From an uncultured cyanobacterium (GTDB taxonomy: Bacteria > Cyanobacteriota > Cyanobacteriia > CACIAM-69d): a DNA stretch of 8,705 nucleotides. Shown here piece by piece: positions 1 through 6,325 of this stretch (positions are counted from its first letter, which is position 1; each line of letters begins with the position of its first letter). The stretch is from NCBI GenBank assembly GCA_937894105.1, contig CALCTI010000012.1:1-8705 (forward strand). Direction: 5' to 3'. The notes under the pieces are model-generated. The model made no database searches, was not told where the DNA came from, and saw only the letters and a list, made by a program, of their open reading frames with translations. Made by a program: the position numbers and the translations under genes.

Positions 1-206
1 ACCTCCGCAGGACTTAGGGCTAGATCGTCCTTCAGAAAAAAGCTTACGGCCAGCCGCGATAACCCCAAAATCCCCTGCACAAAATACACCAGCAGGATTG
101 CCATTAGCTCCGGGGTGGGGCGATTACCCAAAAGGATCCGCTGGAAAAAAGAACTGGACGATGGAGGAGAATTTTCAGCGATCGCAGGGTCAGACGCTGG
201 AGCCAT
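1..206 (-). CDS. BT1-family folate/biopterin transporter, N-terminal part (runs off left edge)
   Basis: This is an inner-membrane transporter of the BT1 family, whose cyanobacterial members have been linked to folate uptake. The ATG is at 206-204 and 68 codons are visible. Residues 1-25 are a polar Ser/Pro-rich cytoplasmic leader. Next comes a GNRPTPEL segment, then a hydrophobic stretch (about 34-58) containing LLVYFVQGILGLSRLAV and the motif SFFLKDDLALSPAE. That pattern (Pro-Thr-Pro-Glu-Leu, then YFVQGxLGL-RLAVSFFLKD) is what I recall from the first helix and loop of cyanobacterial BT1 proteins. About 400 residues are missing beyond the window. No clear Shine-Dalgarno precedes the ATG. The gene lies 121 bp downstream of the PAS/GGDEF/EAL gene on the same strand; the gap is too wide to assume an operon. 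The family call rests on one recognised segment, and the transported substrate is inferred. Confidence 0.82.
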   Translation of the reverse strand, partial: MAPASDPAIAENSPPSSSSFFQRILLGNRPTPELMAILLVYFVQGILGLSRLAVSFFLKDDLALSPAE

Positions 207-327
207 AAGCAAAAAACTTAACGATTTTGGAATTTAAGCCCTTTTATCATAACGATTTATTGAGCTGCCCCTTGAACCGTTCACCAACTGGGGACCAGAA
301 GCGTTTCCCTGTAAGCCATACCGTCTC

Positions 328-2340
328 CTAAGAAACACCGCTTATCGAGGCAGCTTTCAAAGAAACGGTTTCCTTTTGGGGCGATGTTTCCGTTGAATGA
401 CTAATGGACAACGGTCTCTGCGCCAACAGTTGGGTTGCGTCGTTTGTCGGCAGCGGCGCTGAAAAGTAATAGCCTTGCCCAAACTCGCAGCCAATCGTCC
501 TTAGCCACTGGAGTTGCTCTGGAGTTTCAATGCCCTCAGCGATCGCATCCAGCTCCAATAAATTACTGAGGGTCACAATGGATTCGGCGATCGCCTGGTT
601 GCGCGCATCAGGGACCTGGGGGCTTACAAAGGCGCGATCTACCTTAAGGGCATCAGCGGGCAGTCGGTGTAAATAACTCAGGGAGGAATAGCCTGTGCCA
701 AAGTCGTCAATACTGACGTTGACACCCCTGCTTTTAAACTGACACAGCAGACGATCCGCAGCGTCAAAATTTTTCACCAGCACACCTTCCGTCACTTCCA
801 ACGTGAGCCGTTCCCCTGGCAGCCCGGTATGTTTCAGGGTGTAATCAAGGAACTTTAAAAACTGCGGCTGAAGCTGAGGCACCGCCAAATTAACGCTAAT
901 GCGCAAATTCTGTTCAGGAAACTGGCGAAGCCAAGCAGCTGCCTGCCCACAGGCCGTTTCCAAAACCCATTGCCCCATCGGCACAATTAAACCGGTTTCT
1001 TCGGCAACTCCGATAAACTCCCCAGGGGAAACCAGCCCTCGCTGGGGATGCTGCCAGCGGATCAAGGCTTCGAAACCCTTCACCTCGCCAGTTTTCAAGA
1101 ACACAATCGGCTGATAATACAGAACAAACTCATTATTATCCAGTCCCTGCCGTAGCTCCTGCTCTAGCTGCAAGCGCTCAATCGCCCGGCAATGCATTTC
1201 AGGACTAAACACGGTGTAGCGTCCTCGCCCGCTACGCTTTGCCTGATTCATCGCCAAATCCGCATCCCGCAATAGATCTTCAGCGGAATGGTGATAGCTA
1301 GGATCCCAGGGCAAAATGCCAATGCTGGAACTGGTAAACACCTCTTGTTTCCCCGACTCCAACAGCAATGGGGTTTCAAAGTTTTTCGAAATTCCTTCGG
1401 CAACGGAAATCGCCTCTGCTAAATCTTCAATATCCTCCAGAAGCAGCACAAACACATCACCCCCCAATCGCGCTGCCATATCTGCGCCGTAGGCAAAGGT
1501 TTGAAGCTGCTGGGCCACTGCAATTAGCAGCGCATCTCCCACCGAGTGACCCAGACTGTCATTAATTACTTTGAAATTATCCAAGTCTAAAAACAGCACT
1601 GCAAACTGAAAATCGGGCTCCGCTTTTGCTTTTTGCAGCCTCCCTTCAAGGCGCTCAAGCAATAAACTACGGTTGGGCAATCCGGTCAGACTGTCGTGAA
1701 GGGCATCGTGCTTAAGCTGCTGCCGCACTTGAACGCGATCGCTCACATCCCGCGACGTGGTTTGTAAATGTTTAACCGTGCCGTCGTCCGCCACAATCGG
1801 ATCAGTCAACGTTTCAAGCCACACGTAGCTGCCATCTTTGCAGCGCATTCTATAGAGCGTGAGCTTTTGGACCCCGTTTAATGACGGCTGATGGGATTCA
1901 CTACGAATATGATCGCAATCATCAGGATGGAAAAAATTGTAGGGATTACGCCCCAACAGCTCTTCCGGTTCGTAGCCCAGCAGGGTTTTACTGGACGGCG
2001 TCACATACAGATAACTCCCATCCGGGCGATGTAGACAGACTAAATCGCTCATATTCTCGGTGACCAACCTGAACCGCGCTTCGCTATTTTGTAATGCAAT
2101 TTCGGCTCGCTTGCGATCGCTCACATCCGAAACATACGCATCCCAGACAATATCCCCATTTTCCTGACGCTCCGGGCGAGCCACCGAATCCAGCCACTTC
2201 AGCTTTCCTGAGGGCGTAATGATGCGCCATTGCATTGACCATGGCTTCAGGGTCCGCGCCGATTCTTCCACCCCCTTAATCACGGAGCATAAATCCTCCG
2301 AGTGCACCATATCCCACAGGATCCCCGCATCCGCCACCAA
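328..2340 (-). CDS. C-terminal part of the multi-PAS GGDEF-EAL protein (PAS, degenerate GGDEF, intact EAL)
   Basis: This is the 3' part of a c-di-GMP turnover gene, 670 residues if read from the TTG at 2340. Residues 1-75 are the second half of a PAS domain that begins upstream of the in-frame TGA. A complete PAS domain follows (about 86-204), then GGDEF (about 212-380) and EAL (about 390-638), with a Ser/Thr-rich tail. The GGDEF signature is GGDVF (293-297), lacking the catalytic Glu. The inhibitory RxxD site is also absent (YGAD, 284-287). EAL residues look intact: EALIRW (424-429), Asn in ISVN (481-484), EVTE (515-518), DDFGTG (545-550), KVD (566-568), the Glu of AEGIE (601-605), and GQG (621-623). 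The expected activity is hydrolysis of c-di-GMP, with the GGDEF perhaps a GTP-sensing module. The listed start is only the first possible one after the stop: TTG 2340, GTG 2337 and ATG 2310 all lie inside a PAS fold without a clear ribosome site. Separate translation of this piece is therefore doubtful. Confidence 0.85.
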   Translation of the reverse strand: MVADAGILWDMVHSEDLCSVIKGVEESARTLKPWSMQWRIITPSGKLKWLDSVARPERQENGDIVWDAYVSDVSDRKRAEIALQNSEARFRLVTENMSDLVCLHRPDGSYLYVTPSSKTLLGYEPEELLGRNPYNFFHPDDCDHIRSESHQPSLNGVQKLTLYRMRCKDGSYVWLETLTDPIVADDGTVKHLQTTSRDVSDRVQVRQQLKHDALHDSLTGLPNRSLLLERLEGRLQKAKAEPDFQFAVLFLDLDNFKVINDSLGHSVGDALLIAVAQQLQTFAYGADMAARLGGDVFVLLLEDIEDLAEAISVAEGISKNFETPLLLESGKQEVFTSSSIGILPWDPSYHHSAEDLLRDADLAMNQAKRSGRGRYTVFSPEMHCRAIERLQLEQELRQGLDNNEFVLYYQPIVFLKTGEVKGFEALIRWQHPQRGLVSPGEFIGVAEETGLIVPMGQWVLETACGQAAAWLRQFPEQNLRISVNLAVPQLQPQFLKFLDYTLKHTGLPGERLTLEVTEGVLVKNFDAADRLLCQFKSRGVNVSIDDFGTGYSSLSYLHRLPADALKVDRAFVSPQVPDARNQAIAESIVTLSNLLELDAIAEGIETPEQLQWLRTIGCEFGQGYYFSAPLPTNDATQLLAQRPLSISHSTETSPQKETVSLKAASISGVS

Positions 2341-2370
2341 TGTTTCGGCCCCCAGCTCCCAGATATCCCG

Positions 2371-2373
2371 TCA
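2371..2373 (-). other. In-frame TGA splitting the PAS/GGDEF/EAL gene
   Basis: The codons around this site read I-Y-M-S-P-G, TGA, R-D-I-W-E-L-G-A-E-T, then L-V-A-D-A-G in one unbroken frame. This is a continuous PAS sequence with a single stop. The whole reading frame 3783 to 328 has 1151 sense-or-TGA codons plus the terminal TAG. Its reconstructed architecture is TM (9-27), PAS1-PAS3, PAS4 (about 439-555, cut at 471), PAS5 (567-685), GGDEF (693-861) and EAL (871-1119). From memory, related PAS domains often carry Cys or another residue after Ser-Pro-Gly; TGC, TGT, TGG or CGA to TGA would each be one base change. A nonsense mutation or sequencing error is the simplest reading. I see no convincing stem-loop just after the TGA to suggest recoding. 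Confidence 0.9.
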
Positions 2374-3783
2374 GCCCGGACTCATATAAATTACTTGGTC
2401 AGTATTATCGGAGCGAAAAATATAGCGAAAAATCTCCCCCGGTATATTGGCCACCATATTGCGAAAACGCTGTTCACTTTGGCGCAACTGATCTTCAGCC
2501 TTCTTACGCTCTAGCTCTAGCTGCTTCCTATCGGTAATATCTTGAACCACCGCCAAGCCATGCTTCGGCTGTCCGTCGCCCCCCCGCACCACCGAGACTC
2601 CGGTACTCGACCAAAGAACACTGCCGTCCTTACGGATGTAGCGCTTCTCATGGAAGAAGCACGATATTTTACCGTCTACCACCTTTTGAGCATCGGGAAG
2701 AATCTTACTCTGATCTTCTGGATGGGTAATGTCTAGGACCGTTTTCTCCATCAACTCTTCGCGGGAATAGCCCAGCATTTCGCAAAAGCGTGGATTAAGG
2801 TCAATAAGTCGCATCGTTCCAAAGGATGCGTTGACCAATCCCACCGTCGCTTGGGCAAAAATACTGCGATAGCGCTCTTCACTTTCAATCAGAGCGGCTT
2901 TAGCGCGGCGATTGTCCGTTACGTCAGCGGCCATGGACATAACAACGCGACGACCATCCGACAAAGGCTCTAGGGGAACTGAGCTAAATTGCCAAATGCG
3001 TTGATCGCCGCTGCCAGTGGTAACGGTAAATTCCCCATTATCCCGACGGTAAGTGAGAGGGTAAAGCCCGTCAATCAGGGCCTGTACAGTGTGCTGATTG
3101 TCTCCGTAGGCTCGTCGTGTCCAATCTTGGACCCGGGGAATATCGGCGTGTTTATATCCCGTTATTTCTGTCCAAACGGAGTTGATTTGCAGCATTTCTC
3201 CGTCTTCAGCGTGAACCATAACGGGGAATGGGGCCGCCTGGATGGCGCGGCGAAATCCCTGTTCCGTTTGCCAGAGGGTATGGGCGTGGGGGCGATCGCT
3301 AATATCTGTCAGTGTTCCCACATATCCCACCAGTTGTCCCTGGTGATCCATTTCGCTGACGCACCGATTATGAACCCACACCACCGTGCCATCAGGGCGC
3401 AAAAGTCGATGCTCTAGGGAAATGGCGCCGCTGCTGTTGACCGCCCGTTGCCAATGGTCCATAACGGACTCGCGATCGCCTGGATAAATATATTGCAACC
3501 ATCCGTCCCCAGCTATTTCATCGGGGGAAAGCCCAAAAATAATGCCACATTGCCCATTAGCGTAGATATTTTGTAAATCCCTATCCAGGCGGAAAACCCC
3601 TACCGACACTGCCATGGTAAGGCTGCCGTACTCTTGCTCAAGGTTACGCAAGCGCCTCTCAGACTGCTTGCACCCATTAACCTGTCGCGCTAAACGACGA
3701 TTGGCGATCGCCGTGATCGCCAGCCCCGCTAAAAGCCCGCAAATCACCACAGACGCAAACATATCGCCAGAAAATAAGTTCAC
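2371..3783 (-). CDS. N-terminal part of the multi-PAS sensor protein (TM helix, three full PAS domains and a truncated fourth)
   Basis: This is a 470-residue product ending at the in-frame TGA. A nine-residue N-terminus precedes one transmembrane helix (about 9-27, core VVICGLLAGLAITAIA), then RR and a polar, probably helical linker. PAS domains lie at about 54-164, 175-290 and 303-420. The first and third end in the typical PAC-exit motif D-I-(S/T)-D-R, and the second in VTDNR. A charged linker (420-438) leads into a fourth PAS that stops after IYMSPG (465-470). Position 471 is TGA, and the frame stays open for 680 more codons. The start is GTG at 3783, because an in-frame TGA lies two codons upstream; an ATG at 3762 is the alternative, but it would shorten the segment before the helix to two residues. 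Neither has an obvious Shine-Dalgarno. Alone, this piece has only sensory domains and no output domain, which argues that it is the front half of the gene continuing at 2370. Confidence 0.85.
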   Translation of the reverse strand: MNLFSGDMFASVVICGLLAGLAITAIANRRLARQVNGCKQSERRLRNLEQEYGSLTMAVSVGVFRLDRDLQNIYANGQCGIIFGLSPDEIAGDGWLQYIYPGDRESVMDHWQRAVNSSGAISLEHRLLRPDGTVVWVHNRCVSEMDHQGQLVGYVGTLTDISDRPHAHTLWQTEQGFRRAIQAAPFPVMVHAEDGEMLQINSVWTEITGYKHADIPRVQDWTRRAYGDNQHTVQALIDGLYPLTYRRDNGEFTVTTGSGDQRIWQFSSVPLEPLSDGRRVVMSMAADVTDNRRAKAALIESEERYRSIFAQATVGLVNASFGTMRLIDLNPRFCEMLGYSREELMEKTVLDITHPEDQSKILPDAQKVVDGKISCFFHEKRYIRKDGSVLWSSTGVSVVRGGDGQPKHGLAVVQDITDRKQLELERKKAEDQLRQSEQRFRNMVANIPGEIFRYIFRSDNTDQVIYMSPG

Positions 3784-3893
3784 TTTTCAAACTAGAGCAC
3801 TATGCACCCTGTTGTTTTGTACCATCAGCGCTTAAATCCACCCTCAGCTCTCCTCATTGTTGGGAGCCGCCTGAAACCACCACATTGAAAGAA

Positions 3894-3899
3894 ATTATA
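3894..3899 (-). promoter_or_regulatory. Possible -10 element for the PAS/GGDEF/EAL gene
   Basis: The minus strand reads a perfect TATAAT about 110 nt before the GTG start at 3783. No good -35 lies at 16-18 nt; the nearest candidate, TTGCGT, is 21 nt away. Such hexamers arise easily in AT-rich DNA, so this is only a candidate. Confidence 0.25.
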
Positions 3900-4222
3900 A
3901 AGAAGCCATTCGAACACAATACGCAACTTTGAAAGGTCCTCATATTTCCCCTTTTAGCAAATTACAGGAGAGCTTTAGTATTTTTTAATATTAATATTTT
4001 CCAAAATCAAATAGGCATTAGTAAGTGCAATTTCAATGCACAGTACAGCGTTAATTTAATCAGCCTCGCTGGCAATTCCTCTGAATTCCCCAGCACCTGA
4101 TTCGACTCAATTTATTTTGTCTAAACAATACACCGCTCAAAAGCTGGGAGCTGAACAAGCGCCAGTAGTGAATAGGGCAGCACTCTTCTACGGCTTTGAA
4201 ACACCCTAGGGGCGGTCATCAA

Positions 4223-4426
4223 TTAAATCTCGAACTCAATAGTGGTAAGGACTTCAGTGCCAGTATTCTTTTGCTTCAATGGGCGCGTCATCAATAAAAG
4301 TCCACCTGACTCAGAATGTCCCACAGACCACGTCTAAAAACTTTCGAAGAGAACGGTGGCGGTGACGGTTGGAACAATGGTGATTTCTTTCTTAAACCCA
4401 TTTTTTGCCCTATGGTCTGGGCTGAA
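4223..4426 (-). pseudogene. Possible C-terminal remnant of an unidentified protein, with an internal TAG
   Basis: The minus strand reads 68 codons from just after a TAA (4429-4427) to a TAA at 4225-4223, interrupted once by TAG at 4336-4334. The translation looks protein-like: KKEITIVPTVTATVLFESF before the stop and TWSVGHSESGGLLLMTRPL then TEVLTTIEFEI after it. The codons for VPTVTATVLF mostly end in C, unlike the AT-rich surroundings. CAG to TAG would explain the stop with one base. There is no start codon or upstream part, since the nuclease gene begins immediately beyond. I do not recognise the family. A frame this long with one stop is not rare by chance, and the opposite strand also has a 45-codon open frame here, so the call is weak. 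Confidence 0.25.
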
Positions 4427-4434
4427 TTATGTCC

Positions 4435-4917
4435 TTATCCGGCGCGGTTTTGATGTCGCCATTCCCCTGGGCTAATAAAATTCTCGTCACCCCAAATGCC
4501 CACTTTTTTATGGCGAGCGCGATCATGGGCCTTAGCAAAATCTGCCCACCGTTCCGTCCCCCGCAGCCATTGGAAAAAAGCGACACAGCACCCCTCTGCC
4601 ACTAGCTGCACGTTAACGGAGAATCCTTCCACAAACACTTCCGCGACCAGTCGGGAGTAGGAATCCATATCCCGCACCTGTAGGGTGATTTCGTCGTAGG
4701 GTGATAGCAACTTTGCCAACCGCTCTTTGACCTGCTGTCCCCAGGGTTCCTGCCCCATTTCTGGCGCATCTAACCCGAATAGCCGAATTGAAATCCCTTG
4801 CTCCTCCGCGCGATACACGGGGCGGTTAAAGTGGCGCTCCATGGCACCAATGATCGCTTCGTCCCAGGGCACGATGATTGTGTCTCCATCGGCGACGTGT
4901 TTAACCGTTGTCACCAT
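4435..4917 (-). CDS. Thermonuclease (staphylococcal-nuclease-like, SNc domain) family protein
   Basis: This is a predicted Ca-dependent phosphodiesterase of the SNase fold, cleaving DNA or RNA, 160 residues long. Catalytic positions of staphylococcal nuclease can be matched: DGDT (Asp10, Asp12), Arg45 in IRLFGLDAPE (SNase Arg35), Asp50 (Asp40), Glu53 (Glu43), and Arg89 in DSYSRLVAEVFVEG (Arg87). The family segment NVQLVAEGCCVA and a C-terminal WGDENFISPGEW tail follow. Between DGDTI and RLFG there are about 19 more residues than in SNase, containing AMERHFNRPVYRAEEQG. I chose ATG 4917 because the family's first strand (VTTVKHVADGDT) begins there. The frame stays open upstream to GTG 4938 and TTG 4956, so 13 extra residues are possible. 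No signal peptide is evident with either start, so the product looks cytoplasmic, unlike the secreted staphylococcal enzyme. It is divergent from the J-domain gene. Confidence 0.88.
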   Translation of the reverse strand: MVTTVKHVADGDTIIVPWDEAIIGAMERHFNRPVYRAEEQGISIRLFGLDAPEMGQEPWGQQVKERLAKLLSPYDEITLQVRDMDSYSRLVAEVFVEGFSVNVQLVAEGCCVAFFQWLRGTERWADFAKAHDRARHKKVGIWGDENFISPGEWRHQNRAG

Positions 4918-5164
4918 CTCTAAAACCGATTCACCCACGATGAAGACCCCGCTCAAATCCAGCGCTAGACGTACTAACTACGCTAGCTGTAATTTTTAGC
5001 GATCGCTAGAAATATTACCAAGCGTAAGTTCTGAGATTAAATTAAGGCACTTAAGTTCAAAGAAATTTGCTACAGAATTGCCACTAGCCCGACTTAATTT
5101 TAGGATGGGCAAACTTCCGCCCTATTTGCGGTGCTCCACCGTCACTTAATTTTTTCCTGGTTTT
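4918..5164. promoter_or_regulatory. Divergent intergenic region between the nuclease and J-domain genes
   Basis: These 247 bp must hold the promoters of both divergent genes, unless the nuclease starts earlier, at 4956. A perfect palindrome TAGCGATCGCTA (4997-5008) surrounds a HIP1 octamer. It could be an operator, but HIP1 itself is palindromic and abundant here, so only the two extra flanking pairs add evidence. No convincing -35/-10 pair or ribosome site stands out on either strand. Confidence 0.4.
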
Positions 5165-6124
5165 ATGAGCGACTTAAATCGCTACTATCAACGGCTGGAC
5201 CTGGAACCTGGTGCATCCAGGGAAACCGTCGACCAGGCTTACAAAGATTTGGCATTTATTTGGCACCCTGATCGGATCCCAGATGACAATCCTCGCCTGA
5301 AGGACAAGGCTCACGAAAAGTTAAAGGAGCTTAATGAAGCTCGTCAATTTTTTCGGGATCACTTTAAAAACCAGCAGAACCGGCGCCGGACTAGTGGAGA
5401 CAGTGTCCCAACCTCCAGCGCCACTGACTCAGGCAATGGGGATTCGTCCCGGGGCGGGCGTTATGGCAATCCCTTTTACCGGGCGTCTCAGGAGGAGTCG
5501 GCGGATACTTTGAGGCAGCGATCGCGATCCAGCGACAGTGAAGCTCGCCAGTCTCGTCGCCCCCAAACCCAGCGATCCCAAGCCCCAAGCCCTTCCCAGC
5601 AAACTGCTCAAAGGGCGTCCCAAAGGGCATCCCAAAGGGCGTCTCAAGGGGAATCCCAAAGGGCGGCATCCCAAAGGGCGGCATCCCAAAAGGCATCCCG
5701 TCCCCCAATTGTGCCCCCTGGGTTTAGTCCGGGCGATCGCCCCAGCCGCCGCCCCGGAAACGATTTAAGCGGCGCTGATTTTCGCAATGCCAACTTACGG
5801 GAAAAAGATTTTTCTGGACGTAATTTAAGCGGCGCCGATTTGCGCAACGCGGATTTAACCGATGCGTTTCTCCATCGTGTGGATTTAAGCGGTGCCAATT
5901 TGGAAGGGGCACGGCTCTTTCGCGCCAATTTATTGCAGGCGGATTTAAGCGGCGCAAACTTGCAGGGAACGAATTTAATTAGTGCGGATCTAAGTGGGGC
6001 AAATTTAAGTGGCGCGGATTTAAGTGGGGCAAAAATGTATATGGGCGAGCGGCTGATGGTACGCTTGACCGGCGCTTCTTTAGAAGGGGCAATTATGCCA
6101 GCTAATATTAAGAAATCGAGTTAG
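5165..6124 (+). CDS. J-domain protein fused to a C-terminal pentapeptide-repeat domain
   Basis: This is a 319-residue protein with three parts. Residues 1-68 form a J domain: YYQRLDLEPGAS in helix I, AYKDLAFIWHPD with the Hsp70-activating HPD triad at 34-36, and the helix III motif KLKELNEARQFF. Residues about 69-198 are a low-complexity linker rich in Ser, Gln and Arg, including four QRAS/QGES-type units, two QRAAS units and one QKAS unit (149-178). Residues about 199-312 are pentapeptide repeats of the A(D/N)LxG type (LSGADF, LSGADL, LSGANL), expected to fold as a right-handed quadrilateral beta helix. Their regularity breaks at about 291-300 (MYMGERLMVR). The G/F region and zinc-finger domain of classical DnaJ are absent. 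It probably recruits DnaK to a target bound by the pentapeptide domain; the target is unknown. No signal peptide or membrane segment is seen. The ATG directly precedes the canonical J-domain start, without a clear Shine-Dalgarno. Confidence 0.93.
   Translation: MSDLNRYYQRLDLEPGASRETVDQAYKDLAFIWHPDRIPDDNPRLKDKAHEKLKELNEARQFFRDHFKNQQNRRRTSGDSVPTSSATDSGNGDSSRGGRYGNPFYRASQEESADTLRQRSRSSDSEARQSRRPQTQRSQAPSPSQQTAQRASQRASQRASQGESQRAASQRAASQKASRPPIVPPGFSPGDRPSRRPGNDLSGADFRNANLREKDFSGRNLSGADLRNADLTDAFLHRVDLSGANLEGARLFRANLLQADLSGANLQGTNLISADLSGANLSGADLSGAKMYMGERLMVRLTGASLEGAIMPANIKKSS
5609..5698 (+). repeat. Tandem 12/15-bp coding repeats in the linker of the J-domain/pentapeptide protein
   Basis: Seven head-to-tail units share the core CAAAGGGCGTCC. 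Four are 12 bp (5609, 5621, 5633, 5645), two are 15 bp (CAAAGGGCGGCATCC at 5657 and 5672), and the last is 12 bp (5687). All lengths are multiples of three, so the frame is kept and they encode QRAS, QRAS, QRAS, QGES, QRAAS, QRAAS, QKAS. The near identity of the DNA, with the two 15-bp units exact, points to recent slippage or unequal crossing-over. Confidence 0.92.
5761..6030 (+). repeat. DNA-level repeats underlying the pentapeptide domain
   Basis: The core GATTTAAGCGG(C/T)GC and its variants recur every 15 bp or a multiple of 15. Examples begin near 5762, 5822, 5881 and 5941, with TCTAAGTGGGGC and TTTAAGTGGCGC copies after 5985. They encode the LSGA(D/N) turns. Conserved codon choice as well as residues indicates growth by internal duplication. 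Confidence 0.8.
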
Positions 6125-6325
6125 ATACTAGGGCGTGTTGTTCATTAAACTCCAAATGCCTTACGCAGTGGGAATTACACGACTTTAATACTAAAAATAT
6201 TAGGGTCTAAAGCCTTAATAAATTGAGTTTGAGATTGAATTGACGACAGCCCTTAGCGAAGAAAAGATAAAGTTTTTTCGCAATTAAGGGGCAGTAAAAC
6301 GATCTAGAAATAGCAGTCTAAACCT
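6125..6325. other. Intergenic stretch between the J-domain gene and cobU
   Basis: These 201 AT-rich bases contain the hairpin at 6249-6292 and a GGGCGTGTT motif at 6131. I could not find the conserved B12-box sequence of a cobalamin riboswitch, which would have been a reasonable expectation upstream of cobU. No clear -35/-10 pair or ribosome site precedes the cobU ATG. Confidence 0.5.
6249..6292 (+). promoter_or_regulatory. Strong imperfect hairpin 34 nt upstream of cobU
   Basis: The arms GCCCTTAGCGAAGAAA (6249-6264) and TTTTTTCGCAATTAAGGGGC (6273-6292) form about 16 pairs. These are 4 pairs, a one-base bulge, 3 pairs, a three-base bulge, then 9 pairs including one G-U, closing an 8-nt loop (AGATAAAG). 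The T6 run lies inside the descending arm, not after it, so it is not a standard intrinsic terminator. It could be a 5' UTR structure of cobU, a 3' stabiliser of the J-domain transcript, or a remnant of a small repeat element. Confidence 0.45.

Larger units (their letters stand above)
3784..4434. other. 650-bp gap without a confident gene
   Basis: This AT-rich stretch lies between the start of the PAS gene and the end of the nuclease gene. It holds a TATAAT hexamer on the minus strand, a perfect 12-bp palindrome AATATTAATATT (3987-3998), a small GTGCA/TGCAC inverted repeat (4025-4041) and a possible broken reading frame near the nuclease (4223-4426, minus). A 45-codon ATG-initiated plus-strand frame (4316-4453) opposes that relic. 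It overlaps the nuclease 3' end, has no ribosome site and resembles no family I know. I see no RNA gene here. Confidence 0.6.

Noticed and set aside
240..327. Intrinsic terminator after the PAS/GGDEF/EAL gene, from CCCC/GGGG arms around TGAACGGTTCA.
   Set aside because: The inner palindrome has an impossibly short loop, the pairing is uneven and no T-run follows on the minus strand.
2340..2373. Selenocysteine insertion at the TGA.
   Set aside because: No stem-loop of bacterial SECIS type is visible just downstream, a PAS domain has no redox reason for it, and cyanobacteria are not known to use selenocysteine. Kept only as something to exclude.
2989..3417. 142-codon plus-strand frame.
   Set aside because: It lies antisense to the second and first PAS domains and shows no domain of its own.
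5391..5957. Several minus-strand and alternate-frame open frames across the J-domain/pentapeptide gene, some with GMPFGMPPFG or KGRHPKGRH repeats.
   Set aside because: They are mirror images of the tandem DNA repeats and pentapeptide codons. The plus frame has clear J and pentapeptide domains.
6125..6325. Cobalamin riboswitch upstream of cobU.
   Set aside because: The conserved B12-box pattern was not found in the 201-bp region.
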